The notes: generated by a model from the sequence alone, not told the origin. Numbered from the stretch's first letter, positions 1-6,601 are shown. The stretch is DNA of 10,297 nucleotides from Halovenus sp. (GCA_028274925.1 JAQCNR010000411.1:1-10297); one strand, 5' to 3'. A program made the numbers and translations.

Positions 1-1274
1 AGGGCGCGTTTGGCACGGGCAATCGACTCGGTGCGGTCTTCGCCGCTGACGATGAGTTTGGCGACCATCGAGTCGTAATCTGTGACCAAATCGTCACCCT
101 GCCGGAGTGCGTCGTCCATCCGGACACCGACACCGCCCGGCGGGTCGTACGTGTCGAGGCTCCCGCCAGTCGCGGGTGCGAACTCGTTGGCCGCGTTCTC
201 GGCGTTGATCCGGAACTCGAAGGCGTGGCCCTCGACATCGACATCGTCCTGCGAGAACGAGAGTTCCTCGCCCTGTGCAATCCGCAGTTGCCACTTGACG
301 ATGTCGATGCCAGTAATCTCCTCCGTGACACAGTGTTCGACCTGAATTCGGGTGTTGACTTCGAGGAAATAGAAGTCGGTGTCGGGGCCGAGCAGGTCGT
401 CTGGGTCACGGTCCGTGTCCTCCTCGACGAGGAACTCGACGGTCCCCGCATTGACGTAGTCGGCGTCACGAACCCCCTGCCGGGCGGCCTCACCAATCTC
501 CTCACGAAGTTCGTCCGAGAGCGCAGGCGAGGGACCTTCTTCGATGACCTTCTGGTGACGCCGCTGGAGCGAACAGTCCCGTTCGCCGAGATGCCGCACG
601 TTGCCGTGGTGGTCCGCGACGATCTGAACCTCGACGTGGCGCGGATTCTCGAGATAGCGCTCCAGATAGACCGAATCGTTGTCGAAGTAGGCTTCGCCCT
701 CTCGTTTGGCAGTGTCGAGTTTGTCCTCGACTTCGTCGGGGCCACGGACAACCGTCATCCCGCGGCCGCCACCGCCACCTTCAGCCTTGATCGCGACCGG
801 GTAGCCGTACTCGTCGCCGAATTCCTCGACCTCTTCCGGATCGGTGACTGGGTCAGTCGTCCCGGGAACGATGGGGACGCCCGCCTTGTCCATAATTGTC
901 CGCGCTTTGGTCTTCTCGCCGAGTTGTTCCATCCCCTCGCTGGACGGTCCGACCCACGTGATTCCCTCGGTGTCCTGTACCTTCCCTGCGAAGACGGCAT
1001 TCTCTGCCAGAAAGCCGTAGCCGGGATGGATGGCGTCCACCCCGGCGCGCCGGGCAGCGTCGATAATCGCGTCGTGATCAAGATAGGAATCTGCCGCCCG
1101 CGCCGGGCCAACCTTGTACGCCTCGTCAGCGTACCGGACGTGGCCAGCGTGTTTGTCCGCCTCGCTGTAGACGGCGACGGTGTCGATTCCCCAATCTTCA
1201 CACGCACGCATGACCCGAACCGCGATTTCGCCACGGTTCGCGACCAGTACCTTGTCGAATGTATCTCCTGTCAT
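1..1274 (-). CDS. pccA: Acyl-CoA (propionyl/acetyl-CoA) carboxylase, biotin carboxylase subunit, C-terminally truncated by window edge
   Basis: This subunit carboxylates biotin with ATP and bicarbonate; the PccB partner then moves the carboxyl group to propionyl-CoA or acetyl-CoA. It is cytoplasmic. About 424 codons are present, starting at the ATG at 1274-1272 (MTGDTFDKVLVANRGEIAVR), which gives the family-standard N-terminus. Visible elements are the biotin carboxylase N-domain (residues about 6-115, with HPGYGFLAEN near 83), the ATP-grasp fold with K163 and the glycine loop GGGGGRGM (166-173), and the catalytic-site strand EVNTRIQVEH with R309. The rest of the C-domain, and any biotinyl-carrier domain with its biotin lysine, would lie past the left edge. 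The start is 3 nt after the pccX stop, so translation is probably coupled; no clear Shine-Dalgarno is seen. The assignment as biotin carboxylase is secure; propionyl versus acetyl specificity is inferred from the neighbours. Confidence 0.95.
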   Translation of the reverse strand, partial: MTGDTFDKVLVANRGEIAVRVMRACEDWGIDTVAVYSEADKHAGHVRYADEAYKVGPARAADSYLDHDAIIDAARRAGVDAIHPGYGFLAENAVFAGKVQDTEGITWVGPSSEGMEQLGEKTKARTIMDKAGVPIVPGTTDPVTDPEEVEEFGDEYGYPVAIKAEGGGGGRGMTVVRGPDEVEDKLDTAKREGEAYFDNDSVYLERYLENPRHVEVQIVADHHGNVRHLGERDCSLQRRHQKVIEEGPSPALSDELREEIGEAARQGVRDADYVNAGTVEFLVEEDTDRDPDDLLGPDTDFYFLEVNTRIQVEHCVTEEITGIDIVKWQLRIAQGEELSFSQDDVDVEGHAFEFRINAENAANEFAPATGGSLDTYDPPGGVGVRMDDALRQGDDLVTDYDSMVAKLIVSGEDRTESIARAKRA

Positions 1275-1277
1275 AGC

Positions 1278-1574
1278 TTAGTATCTGTCAGTTCGGCCGG
1301 CAGCACTCCAGCGGTCAGTCGGAACCGACCGGGGAACGCGCCCGGCCTCGAGTCCCACCGCTTCGAGACGACCGGTGAAGGCGAATCGCTCGCCGTCCCA
1401 GTCGTCAGTGTCCGTATCCTCGTCAGCGGCAGCGGCCGTCGCTGCGGCTACCTGTTGGTCCCTGATGTGGGCCCCCATCGCCGCCGAGATGGCCGCGGCT
1501 TCCGACGGACTCGCGTCCGCCGGCAGTTGTAGTCGTCGCCCCTCGATATCTACCGATAACATCTGCTCACTCAT
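1278..1574 (-). CDS. pccX: PccX-like small third subunit of haloarchaeal acyl-CoA carboxylase (98 aa)
   Basis: This is a small acidic protein encoded between the two large carboxylase subunits. In Haloferax mediterranei a similarly placed small protein, PccX, is needed for propionyl-CoA carboxylase activity; that is the basis for the name. Residues 21-40 (ASPSEAAAISAAMGAHIRDQ) resemble the short helix of actinobacterial epsilon subunits that dock on the beta subunit. An Ala/Asp-rich linker follows (about 42-60), then FAFTGR (64-69), and the protein ends PTDRWSAAGRTDRY, a tail I recognise from haloarchaeal 'acc operon proteins'. The ATG at 1574 is 16 nt after the pccB stop, with a purine-rich AGGGGG about 9 nt upstream. 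The stop is 3 nt before the pccA start. The order pccB-pccX-pccA with almost no spacing indicates one transcript and subunits of one complex. Confidence 0.85.
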   Translation of the reverse strand: MSEQMLSVDIEGRRLQLPADASPSEAAAISAAMGAHIRDQQVAAATAAAADEDTDTDDWDGERFAFTGRLEAVGLEAGRVPRSVPTDRWSAAGRTDRY

Positions 1575-1590
1575 ACTCGGGCCCCCTTTA

Positions 1591-3141
1591 TCAAAGTGGG
1601 ATATTCCCGTGTTTCTTCTCCGGTTGTGACTTGCGCTTCGAGCGCAGCATCTCCAGGTCGCTGATCAACTGCGGCCGAGTCTTCTCCGGTTCGATCACCG
1701 CGTCGACGAAGCCACGGTCGGCCGCACTGTAGGGATTCGCGAACTGGTCGCGGTACTCGTCGATGAGTTCCTGCCGGCGAGCGTCAGGGTCGTCGGCGGC
1801 CTCGAGTTCGTCGCTGTAGAGCACGTTCACCGCGCCTTTCGGCCCCATCACTGCGACTTCTGCCGTCGGCCACGCGTAGTTGACATCTGCGCCGATGTGT
1901 TTCGACGCCATCACGTCGTAGGCACCGCCGTAGGCTTTCCGCGTGATGACGGTCATCAGCGGTACTGTCGCCTCGGAGTACGCATACAAGAGTTTCGCGC
2001 CGTGGACGATGATGCCGTTGTGTTCCTGGTCGGTGCCGGGCATAAAGCCGGGCACATCGACGAAGGTGAGAATTGGAATGTTGAAGGCGTCACAGAACCG
2101 GACGAAGCGGGCTGCTTTCCGAGATGACTTGATATCGAGCGTGCCCGCGTTGACGCGAGGTTGGTTGGCAACGATGCCGACTGAGTGGCCGTCGAGGCGG
2201 CCAAAGCCGGTGACGATGTTGCGAGCGAACGAATCCGCCACCTCGAAAAACGAGCCCTCGTCGGCGATGCTGTCGATAACGTCGACGATGTCGTAGGGTT
2301 TCCGGGGCTGGTCCGGGACGATGTTCCGAAGTTCGTCGTCTTCGCGCTCTGGGTCGTCCCACGGCTCCAGCCGCGGCGGGTCTTCGAGGTTGTTCTGTGG
2401 CAGATACGAGAGGAGGTACCGAATGTCGTCGAGTGCCTCCTTCTCGTCGGCGGCAGTGAACTGTGCAACACCCGACTCGGAGGCGTGCGTATTCGCGCCA
2501 CCGAGTTCGTCGAACCCGACCTGTTCGCCCGTGACCGTCTCGATGACATCCGGCCCGGTAATGAACATGTGGCTGGTGTCCTCGACCATCATGATGAAGT
2601 CCGTAATCGCCGGGGAGTAGACAGCACCGCCGGCACACGGCCCCATGATTGCCGAAATCTGTGGAATGTAGCCGCTGGCTTGCTGGTTGCGGTGGAAAAT
2701 CTCGGCGTAGCCAGCGAGCGAGTCGATCCCCTCCTGAATGCGCGCACCAGCGGAGTCGTTCAGTCCGATTACTGGCGCACCGGTCTCCATTGCTTTGTCC
2801 ATTACCTTCGTGACTTTCTCGGCGAAGACTTCGCCCAGCGAGCCACCGAGGACAGTGAAATCGTGTGCGAAGACAAACACGGTACGACCGTTGACATCAC
2901 CGTAGCCCGTCACCACCCCGTCGCCGGGGTAGCTCTTCTCTTGCATGTCGAAGGTGTGGGTCCGGTGGGTCCGGAACTGGTCGAATTCGGTGAAACTGCC
3001 GTCGTCGAGAAAGTAATCGATGCGCTCGCGAGCGGTGAGTTTCCCCTTGTCGTGTTGGGCCTCAATGCGGTCATCACCACCGCCTTTGCGCGCCGTCTCC
3101 CGTTTCTCGCGGAGTTCGTTGATTCGGTCTTCCATCGTCAT
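1591..3141 (-). CDS. pccB: Propionyl-CoA/acetyl-CoA carboxylase, carboxyltransferase (beta) subunit
   Basis: This is the 516-aa cytoplasmic carboxyltransferase, which transfers CO2 from carboxybiotin to an acyl-CoA, making methylmalonyl-CoA from propionyl-CoA (or malonyl-CoA from acetyl-CoA). It has the two crotonase-like halves of the family. The N-half contains GGSLGEVFAEKV (99-110), GLNDSAGARIQEG (126-138) and the oxyanion segment GPCAGGAVYSPA (167-178). The C-half contains VDVPGFMPGTDQE (361-373) and GGAYDVMASK (405-414). D409 in that second motif falls where substrate choice was mapped in Streptomyces PccB/AccB (from memory), and Asp there fits a propionyl-CoA enzyme. The start MTMEDRINEL matches the family N-terminus, and GGGAG-like purines (GGGAG) lie 9 nt upstream. 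The same frame stays open much further upstream, but that part runs antisense to the transducer gene and is not family-like. It is first in the pccB-pccX-pccA unit. Confidence 0.95.
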   Translation of the reverse strand: MTMEDRINELREKRETARKGGGDDRIEAQHDKGKLTARERIDYFLDDGSFTEFDQFRTHRTHTFDMQEKSYPGDGVVTGYGDVNGRTVFVFAHDFTVLGGSLGEVFAEKVTKVMDKAMETGAPVIGLNDSAGARIQEGIDSLAGYAEIFHRNQQASGYIPQISAIMGPCAGGAVYSPAITDFIMMVEDTSHMFITGPDVIETVTGEQVGFDELGGANTHASESGVAQFTAADEKEALDDIRYLLSYLPQNNLEDPPRLEPWDDPEREDDELRNIVPDQPRKPYDIVDVIDSIADEGSFFEVADSFARNIVTGFGRLDGHSVGIVANQPRVNAGTLDIKSSRKAARFVRFCDAFNIPILTFVDVPGFMPGTDQEHNGIIVHGAKLLYAYSEATVPLMTVITRKAYGGAYDVMASKHIGADVNYAWPTAEVAVMGPKGAVNVLYSDELEAADDPDARRQELIDEYRDQFANPYSAADRGFVDAVIEPEKTRPQLISDLEMLRSKRKSQPEKKHGNIPL

Positions 3142-3188
3142 GGCTGCGTACTCCCGACCATCCTTGGCGTGTGAATGTGCCAGCGCGG

Positions 3189-3202
3189 CCAAAAGCATTC
3201 CG
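3189..3202 (-). promoter_or_regulatory. Weak candidate BRE/TATA promoter for pccBXA
   Basis: On the minus strand CGGAATG (3196-3202) fits six of seven positions of the haloarchaeal BRE pattern cRnAAnT and is followed directly by CTTTTGG (3189-3195), a poor TATA element. A start site about 26 nt downstream would give a leader of roughly 25 nt before the pccB ATG, with GGGAG as a possible Shine-Dalgarno. The TATA match is weak, and I see no better minus-strand candidate in the 298-nt spacer, apart from the shared T/A-rich element near 3356-3363. Confidence 0.25.
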
Positions 3203-3347
3203 CAACGACCTGCCGAACTGTCCGTCAGCGGCCCCCACAGTGAACGAATTGGGAATTTCTGGGTAGCACCAGCCACTGCCACAGCGGCTGCGAGCGGGTG
3301 TCGTTCCCCGACAATCGTGAGCCCCAGTTTCACATTCGATACTGCCG

Positions 3348-3363
3348 CACAACCGTTTTTAAA
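3348..3363 (+). promoter_or_regulatory. Candidate BRE/TATA promoter of the transducer-opsin operon
   Basis: CACAACC (3348-3354) matches six of seven positions of the BRE pattern cRnAAnT, and TTTTTAAA (3356-3363) follows as a TATA-like box. It is the most A/T-rich stretch of the divergent spacer. Transcription would begin near 3385, leaving a leader of about 55 nt that contains the inverted repeat at 3398-3423. The box is nearly symmetric, so it could also work leftward, but that would give pccB a leader of almost 200 nt and no BRE match. Confidence 0.5.
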
Positions 3364-3397
3364 CTGTACAGCATTGCTGGAGATAACGGCTAACGCT

Positions 3398-3423
3398 GCC
3401 GACCGCGACAAGGGGCGGTCGGC
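3398..3423 (+). promoter_or_regulatory. Perfect 9-bp inverted repeat (hairpin) in the presumed leader of the transducer-opsin mRNA
   Basis: GCCGACCGC (3398-3406) and GCGGTCGGC (3415-3423) are exact reverse complements separated by an 8-nt loop. The stem contains eight G-C pairs and one A-T pair. It lies downstream of the putative start site and ends 4 nt before the Shine-Dalgarno AGGTG. As RNA it would form a stable stem next to the ribosome binding site; as DNA it could be a repressor operator. The symmetry is directly visible; its function is inference. Confidence 0.55.
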
Positions 3424-3427
3424 GAGT

Positions 3428-3432
3428 AGGTG
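3428..3432 (+). promoter_or_regulatory. Shine-Dalgarno deciding the transducer start
   Basis: AGGTG lies 7 nt before the ATG at 3440, complementary to the CCTCC-type 3' end of archaeal 16S rRNA. It selects this ATG over the open frame that continues upstream to 3020, and the chosen start gives a protein aligning end to end with NpHtrII. Confidence 0.6.
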
Positions 3433-3439
3433 TCCACCA

Positions 3440-5041
3440 ATGCAATTTCCATCAGTCATCGACCGAGTCCGAACACAGTATAGCCTGAAAATCGCGACTG
3501 CACTCGCGGGAATCTTTCTGCTGACACTGGTTATTGCGGCAATCTTCGGCGTCCACGTGACAACCGGGCCAACAGAGACAGCCCCACAGCGCGGAATCGC
3601 CGCCATTTCGGGATTGATGGTGCTGTTGTTGTTGAACCTCGGGCTGGTCGGAATCGTGCTCGGCGGCAACGTTGCCCTGTCGTTGCGCCGACTCAGCGAG
3701 CGCGCCGAGACAATCGGTGCCGGAGAGTTCGACACCGAAGTCGAGACCAGCCGGTCCGACGAAATTGCCGACCTCTACGACAGCATCGGAACGATGCGCG
3801 ACTCACTGGAGACGATGGTCACCGACCTGGAGGAGACGCGCACAGAGATCGAAGACGAGCGTGAGCGCGCCCAGCAAGCCAAACAGGAGGCCGAGCGCCT
3901 CCAGCAGGAAGCACAGAACCAGAACGAGCAACTGCTGGCTATCGCCGAGCGATTCTCCGAGGCCATGGAGGCGGCCGCGGCGGGCGACCTCAACCAGCGA
4001 CTCGATGTCGAGACCGACGACGACGCGATTCGGGCCATCGCCGAGTCGTTCAACGAGATGCTCGTAGAACTCAGCGCAGCAGTCGCTCGCGCCCAACACG
4101 TCGCCTCGACGGTCGACGAGCAATCGAGCGACCTCGGAAATTCGAGTCAGGAAATCAAGCGCGGAAGCAACGACGTGGCCGATTCGATCCAGCAGATTGC
4201 CGACGGAGCCGAGACACAGACTGCCGAGTTGAAAAACGCAGCCGACCAGGTGACCCAACTGTCGGCGACAACCGAGGAAGTCGCCTCGACGACGAGCGAA
4301 ATCGCCAGCCAGTCCGACGCCGTCGCGTCGCTGGCAAACGAGGGCCGCAACGCCGCCAACGAGACCGCAACGCGGATGGACGAAACGGTCGAGCAGACCG
4401 AATCAGTTGTCCAGACCGTCGAGGAATTGGTTGAACAGGCCGACCAGATCGAGGAAGTCATCGCAACAATCGACGATATCGCCGACCAGATCAACATGCT
4501 CGCGCTGAACGCCAACATCGAAGCGGCACGCGCCAACGCCGACGGCGACGGGTTCGCAGTCGTTGCCGACCAGGTCAAGACGCTGGCTGGCGAGGCGATG
4601 GAAGCCGTCGAGGATATCGAGGGGACGCTGCAGACAGTCAGAGCGCGGGCCGAAGAGACCGCCGACGGCATCGAGGCTGTCGACGAGTCAGTGCGTGTCA
4701 CGGCGACAGATATCAAGGAAGTCGAGGGCAAACTGGACTCGATTGCCAGCGACATCAACGATGTCGACACGAGTATCCAGCAGATCACACAGACATCGGA
4801 CGAACAGGCCAACAGCGCACAACAACTCTCCCAGATCGTCGATTCCGTCGCGGAGATTTCCGAACAGACCAACGAAGAGGCGACGAAAGTATCCGCGACT
4901 GCCCAGGAGGTGACCGCCTCGACGGAAACGGTCTCACAGACTGCACAGGGACTCGACGAGGAGGCTCGCGAGCTCCGGTCGATTATGGCTTCGTTCGACG
5001 TGGAGTCCGACCCTGTCGAACACGCCGAGGTGAGCGACTGA
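3440..5041 (+). CDS. HtrII-like transducer (methyl-accepting taxis protein) partnered with the opsin homolog
   Basis: This 533-aa membrane protein relays signals from a membrane receptor to CheA/CheW. TM1 (about 15-38) and TM2 (about 53-76) are joined by only about 15 residues, so it has no ligand-binding ectodomain. HAMP 1 spans about 76-128 (AETIGAGEFDTEVET, DEIADLY) and HAMP 2 about 170-213 (AAAAGDLNQRLDVET), linked by a charged coiled coil (130-168). The signalling hairpin has its tip at INMLALNANIEAAR (351-364) and then GFAVVADQVKTLA. Methylation-type sites are SATTEEV (275-281) and the symmetric SATAQEV (485-491). Length and layout match Natronomonas HtrII (534 aa, from memory): the TM2/HAMP stretch LNLGLV and the LGG after it align without gaps. 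N66 equals HtrII N74, while E43 and S62 equivalents are H39 and A54. Small tip deviations are QIN for QTN and ADQV for ADEV. Its stop overlaps the opsin start (TGATG). Confidence 0.93.
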   Translation: MQFPSVIDRVRTQYSLKIATALAGIFLLTLVIAAIFGVHVTTGPTETAPQRGIAAISGLMVLLLLNLGLVGIVLGGNVALSLRRLSERAETIGAGEFDTEVETSRSDEIADLYDSIGTMRDSLETMVTDLEETRTEIEDERERAQQAKQEAERLQQEAQNQNEQLLAIAERFSEAMEAAAAGDLNQRLDVETDDDAIRAIAESFNEMLVELSAAVARAQHVASTVDEQSSDLGNSSQEIKRGSNDVADSIQQIADGAETQTAELKNAADQVTQLSATTEEVASTTSEIASQSDAVASLANEGRNAANETATRMDETVEQTESVVQTVEELVEQADQIEEVIATIDDIADQINMLALNANIEAARANADGDGFAVVADQVKTLAGEAMEAVEDIEGTLQTVRARAEETADGIEAVDESVRVTATDIKEVEGKLDSIASDINDVDTSIQQITQTSDEQANSAQQLSQIVDSVAEISEQTNEEATKVSATAQEVTASTETVSQTAQGLDEEARELRSIMASFDVESDPVEHAEVSD

Positions 5042-5793
5042 TGGCCGACGGAATGGTCGTCTCCGCGACAGTGATGTATTTCGGGACTGCAGCACTGCTG
5101 GCTGGTGGGGCCGCGATATTTGCCGTGCTCGCGCTTCGAGAATCTGGCACGACGCGGCGGATGGTTGCGCTTGGTGCCGTGCCAGCGGCGGCGATGGCTG
5201 TTGCCTACGTCTGCATGGGAATGGAGTGGCTGACGGTCACGACTGGCGGCCGTGAGCAGTCCGTCGTCCGTCACATCGGGTACTCGGTCGTCCTCGTTGC
5301 GTCGAGCCTAATCGTCAGAGAGATTCTCTCGCTCTCACGGCGGCGGTTTCTCGTGATGACTGGGATTCTCCTGCTGACGCCGTGGTTCGCGCTGGCGTCG
5401 TGGCTCCCAGACGGCGGTGCGCTCGAATCGGTGCTGACACTCGCGACAATCGTGGCCTATCTCGGCGGCACGTACTTCCTCATCGGACCAATCACGCGGG
5501 AAGCGAAGACGGTCGGCGGGAAGCGACGACTGCTCTACGTGAAACTCCGGAATCTCTTCGTGCTGTGCTGGGGCGCGTTGATTCTGCAGTCTGCCATCTC
5601 CGAGCAGTCACTCGGCCTGACGAATCTGTTCGTCGGTCAACTTGGCGCGAGTTACACTGACCTCGTCTTTACGTTCGGAATCGCCGGGCTGGTCGTGTCG
5701 GGAAAACAGATATACGAAGTGACGACAGCGTCCGTCGAGCGGGAGACGACAAGCGCGCCGACCACCGCACCGCCCGCAGGCGGCGACGAGTGA
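5041..5793 (+). CDS. Sensory-rhodopsin-like seven-helix protein lacking the retinal-binding lysine
   Basis: This 250-aa membrane protein is homologous to sensory rhodopsin II. Helices are about 8-31, 42-64, 74-96, 103-123, 127-149, 166-188 and 197-222. Recognition rests on AVAYVCM (helix B), TYFLIGPITREA (end of helix E), LYVKLRNLFVLCW (E-F loop into helix F) and YTDLV (helix G). From W177 the alignment to NpSRII runs ungapped: Y205=Y199, D207=D201, and the Schiff-base K205 is T211 (codon acg, 5671-5673). The only lysines are K156, K161, K168 and K222, all at loops or helix ends. Helix C RYIDW is RHIGY (77-81), so the counterion D75 is G80. W177 is kept, but SRII Y174, P175 and W178 become L180, I181 and S184. 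R77, Y56 and D207, the extracellular Arg-Tyr-Asp cluster, remain. The ATG overlaps the transducer stop. Family membership is secure; inability to bind retinal covalently is inferred. Lysine-less homologs ('Rh-noK') have been described elsewhere. Confidence 0.9.
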   Translation: MADGMVVSATVMYFGTAALLAGGAAIFAVLALRESGTTRRMVALGAVPAAAMAVAYVCMGMEWLTVTTGGREQSVVRHIGYSVVLVASSLIVREILSLSRRRFLVMTGILLLTPWFALASWLPDGGALESVLTLATIVAYLGGTYFLIGPITREAKTVGGKRRLLYVKLRNLFVLCWGALILQSAISEQSLGLTNLFVGQLGASYTDLVFTFGIAGLVVSGKQIYEVTTASVERETTSAPTTAPPAGGDE

Positions 5794-5800
5794 TCACTCG
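5787..5800. repeat. 14-bp perfect palindrome containing both convergent stop codons
   Basis: CGAGTGATCACTCG is its own reverse complement. Its centre TGATCA is the opsin stop TGA (5791-5793) followed directly by the complement of the aroA' stop (5794-5796). The two operons therefore meet tail to tail with zero spacer, and any transcription terminator must lie inside the opposing coding region. The palindrome has no loop, so it is a poor RNA hairpin; it may be a by-product of two similar ends (GAG-TGA) meeting. Confidence 0.6.
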
Positions 5801-6597
5801 CTCAGTCCGGCAGCACGCGCGGCTTCTTCTGGGTCGGCACCGTCGTGGATGACTGACGCAATCGCTTCGGTAATCGCTTCTGGCTGTTCGTGCTGGAAAA
5901 TCGACCGGCCCATCGAGACGCCGGCAGCGCCGCCATCAACTGCACCGCGGACCATCGACAGCGTTTCCAGATCAGTGCCCTTCGAGCCGCCAGCAATCAC
6001 GACCGGTAGTCGCGTCGAGTCGACGACTCGCTGGAAGGTTTCGGGGTTGCCCGAGTAGCCCGTTTTGATGATATCCGCGCCGAGTTCCTCACCGAGTCGG
6101 GTCGCGTGGGCAAGGTCCTCGGCGTATCCTTCTGGGTTGCTCTGGTCACGGACATCGTGGCCGCGGGCGTAGGTCATCGCCAGCACTGGCAGCCCGTACT
6201 CCTCGGCTTCGCTGGTCAGTTCGGCGAGTTGGGTGATCTGGTCCGGTTCGTACTGGCTGCCGACGTTGAGATGCAGAGAGATGGCGTCGGCACCGGCCCG
6301 GATGGCGTCCTTGACGGTGCCCGTCTTGCGCTTGTCTCGCTCGTCGGGGCCAATCGTCGTCGAGCCGTTGAGATGGACAATATAGCCGGCGTCGTTTTTG
6401 TGCTCGTGAACGCGCGGCGCGATGCCTTTCTGGGTGAGCACGGCGTCCGCGCCGCCACGTGTGACGGCGTCAATTGTTGATTCGATGTCGGCCAGTCCTG
6501 TGACTGCGCCGAGTGTGATTCCGTGGTCCATCGGGACGATCAGGTGGTTTCCACCTGTCCCGATGCGGTCGAGTCGTGCGGACTTCCCTGCGGTCAT
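5794..6597 (-). CDS. aroA': 2-amino-3,7-dideoxy-D-threo-hept-6-ulosonate (ADH) synthase, class I aldolase-like
   Basis: In the archaeal shikimate route this cytoplasmic enzyme condenses L-aspartate semialdehyde with a deoxy-ketohexose phosphate to give ADH, the precursor of 3-dehydroquinate. The 267-aa TIM-barrel protein shows the three residues assigned in Methanocaldococcus MJ0400: Asp in VPMDHG (D24), Tyr in LAMTYARG (Y143) and the Schiff-base Lys in DIIKTGYSG (K178). The phosphate-binding end has VIAGGSKG (200-207) and GVSMGRSIF (226-234). The ATG at 6597 was chosen because AAGGTGA lies just upstream (6602-6608); a GTG at 6615 would add six residues that overlap this site. It follows trpA by 45 nt on the same strand and is probably the last gene of the trpCBA transcript, fitting a shared role in aromatic amino-acid supply. 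An FbaB-type fructose-bisphosphate aldolase is the main alternative, made unlikely by this context. Confidence 0.88.
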   Translation of the reverse strand: MTAGKSARLDRIGTGGNHLIVPMDHGITLGAVTGLADIESTIDAVTRGGADAVLTQKGIAPRVHEHKNDAGYIVHLNGSTTIGPDERDKRKTGTVKDAIRAGADAISLHLNVGSQYEPDQITQLAELTSEAEEYGLPVLAMTYARGHDVRDQSNPEGYAEDLAHATRLGEELGADIIKTGYSGNPETFQRVVDSTRLPVVIAGGSKGTDLETLSMVRGAVDGGAAGVSMGRSIFQHEQPEAITEAIASVIHDGADPEEAARAAGLSE

Positions 6598-6601
6598 CGT
6601 G

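Noticed and set aside
225..1532. 435-codon open frame on the plus strand opposite pccA and pccX
   Set aside because: It lies antisense to clearly conserved carboxylase genes; long antisense frames are expected in GC-rich haloarchaeal DNA and its translation shows no family motif.
3020..3439. N-terminal extension of the transducer frame upstream of the ATG at 3440
   Set aside because: It would overlap pccB and the promoter. The Shine-Dalgarno AGGTG and the end-to-end match with HtrII both favour 3440.
3142..3735. Upstream extension of the pccB frame, which stays open through the spacer into the region opposite the transducer
   Set aside because: The MTMEDRINEL start matches the family N-terminus and length (516 aa). 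The extension overlaps the transducer's membrane region in antisense and resembles no carboxylase.
4147..5274. 375-codon minus-strand frame opposite the transducer signalling domain and opsin start
   Set aside because: Its Ser/Ala-rich translation is the mirror of the transducer's Glu/Thr/Ala-rich coiled coil; no start signal or motif supports it.
5704..5706. K222 of the opsin homolog as a possible Schiff-base lysine
   Set aside because: It is 11 residues (about three turns) beyond the lysine column, at the cytoplasmic end of helix G. The alternative alignment that would bring it nearer breaks the clean YxDLV match.
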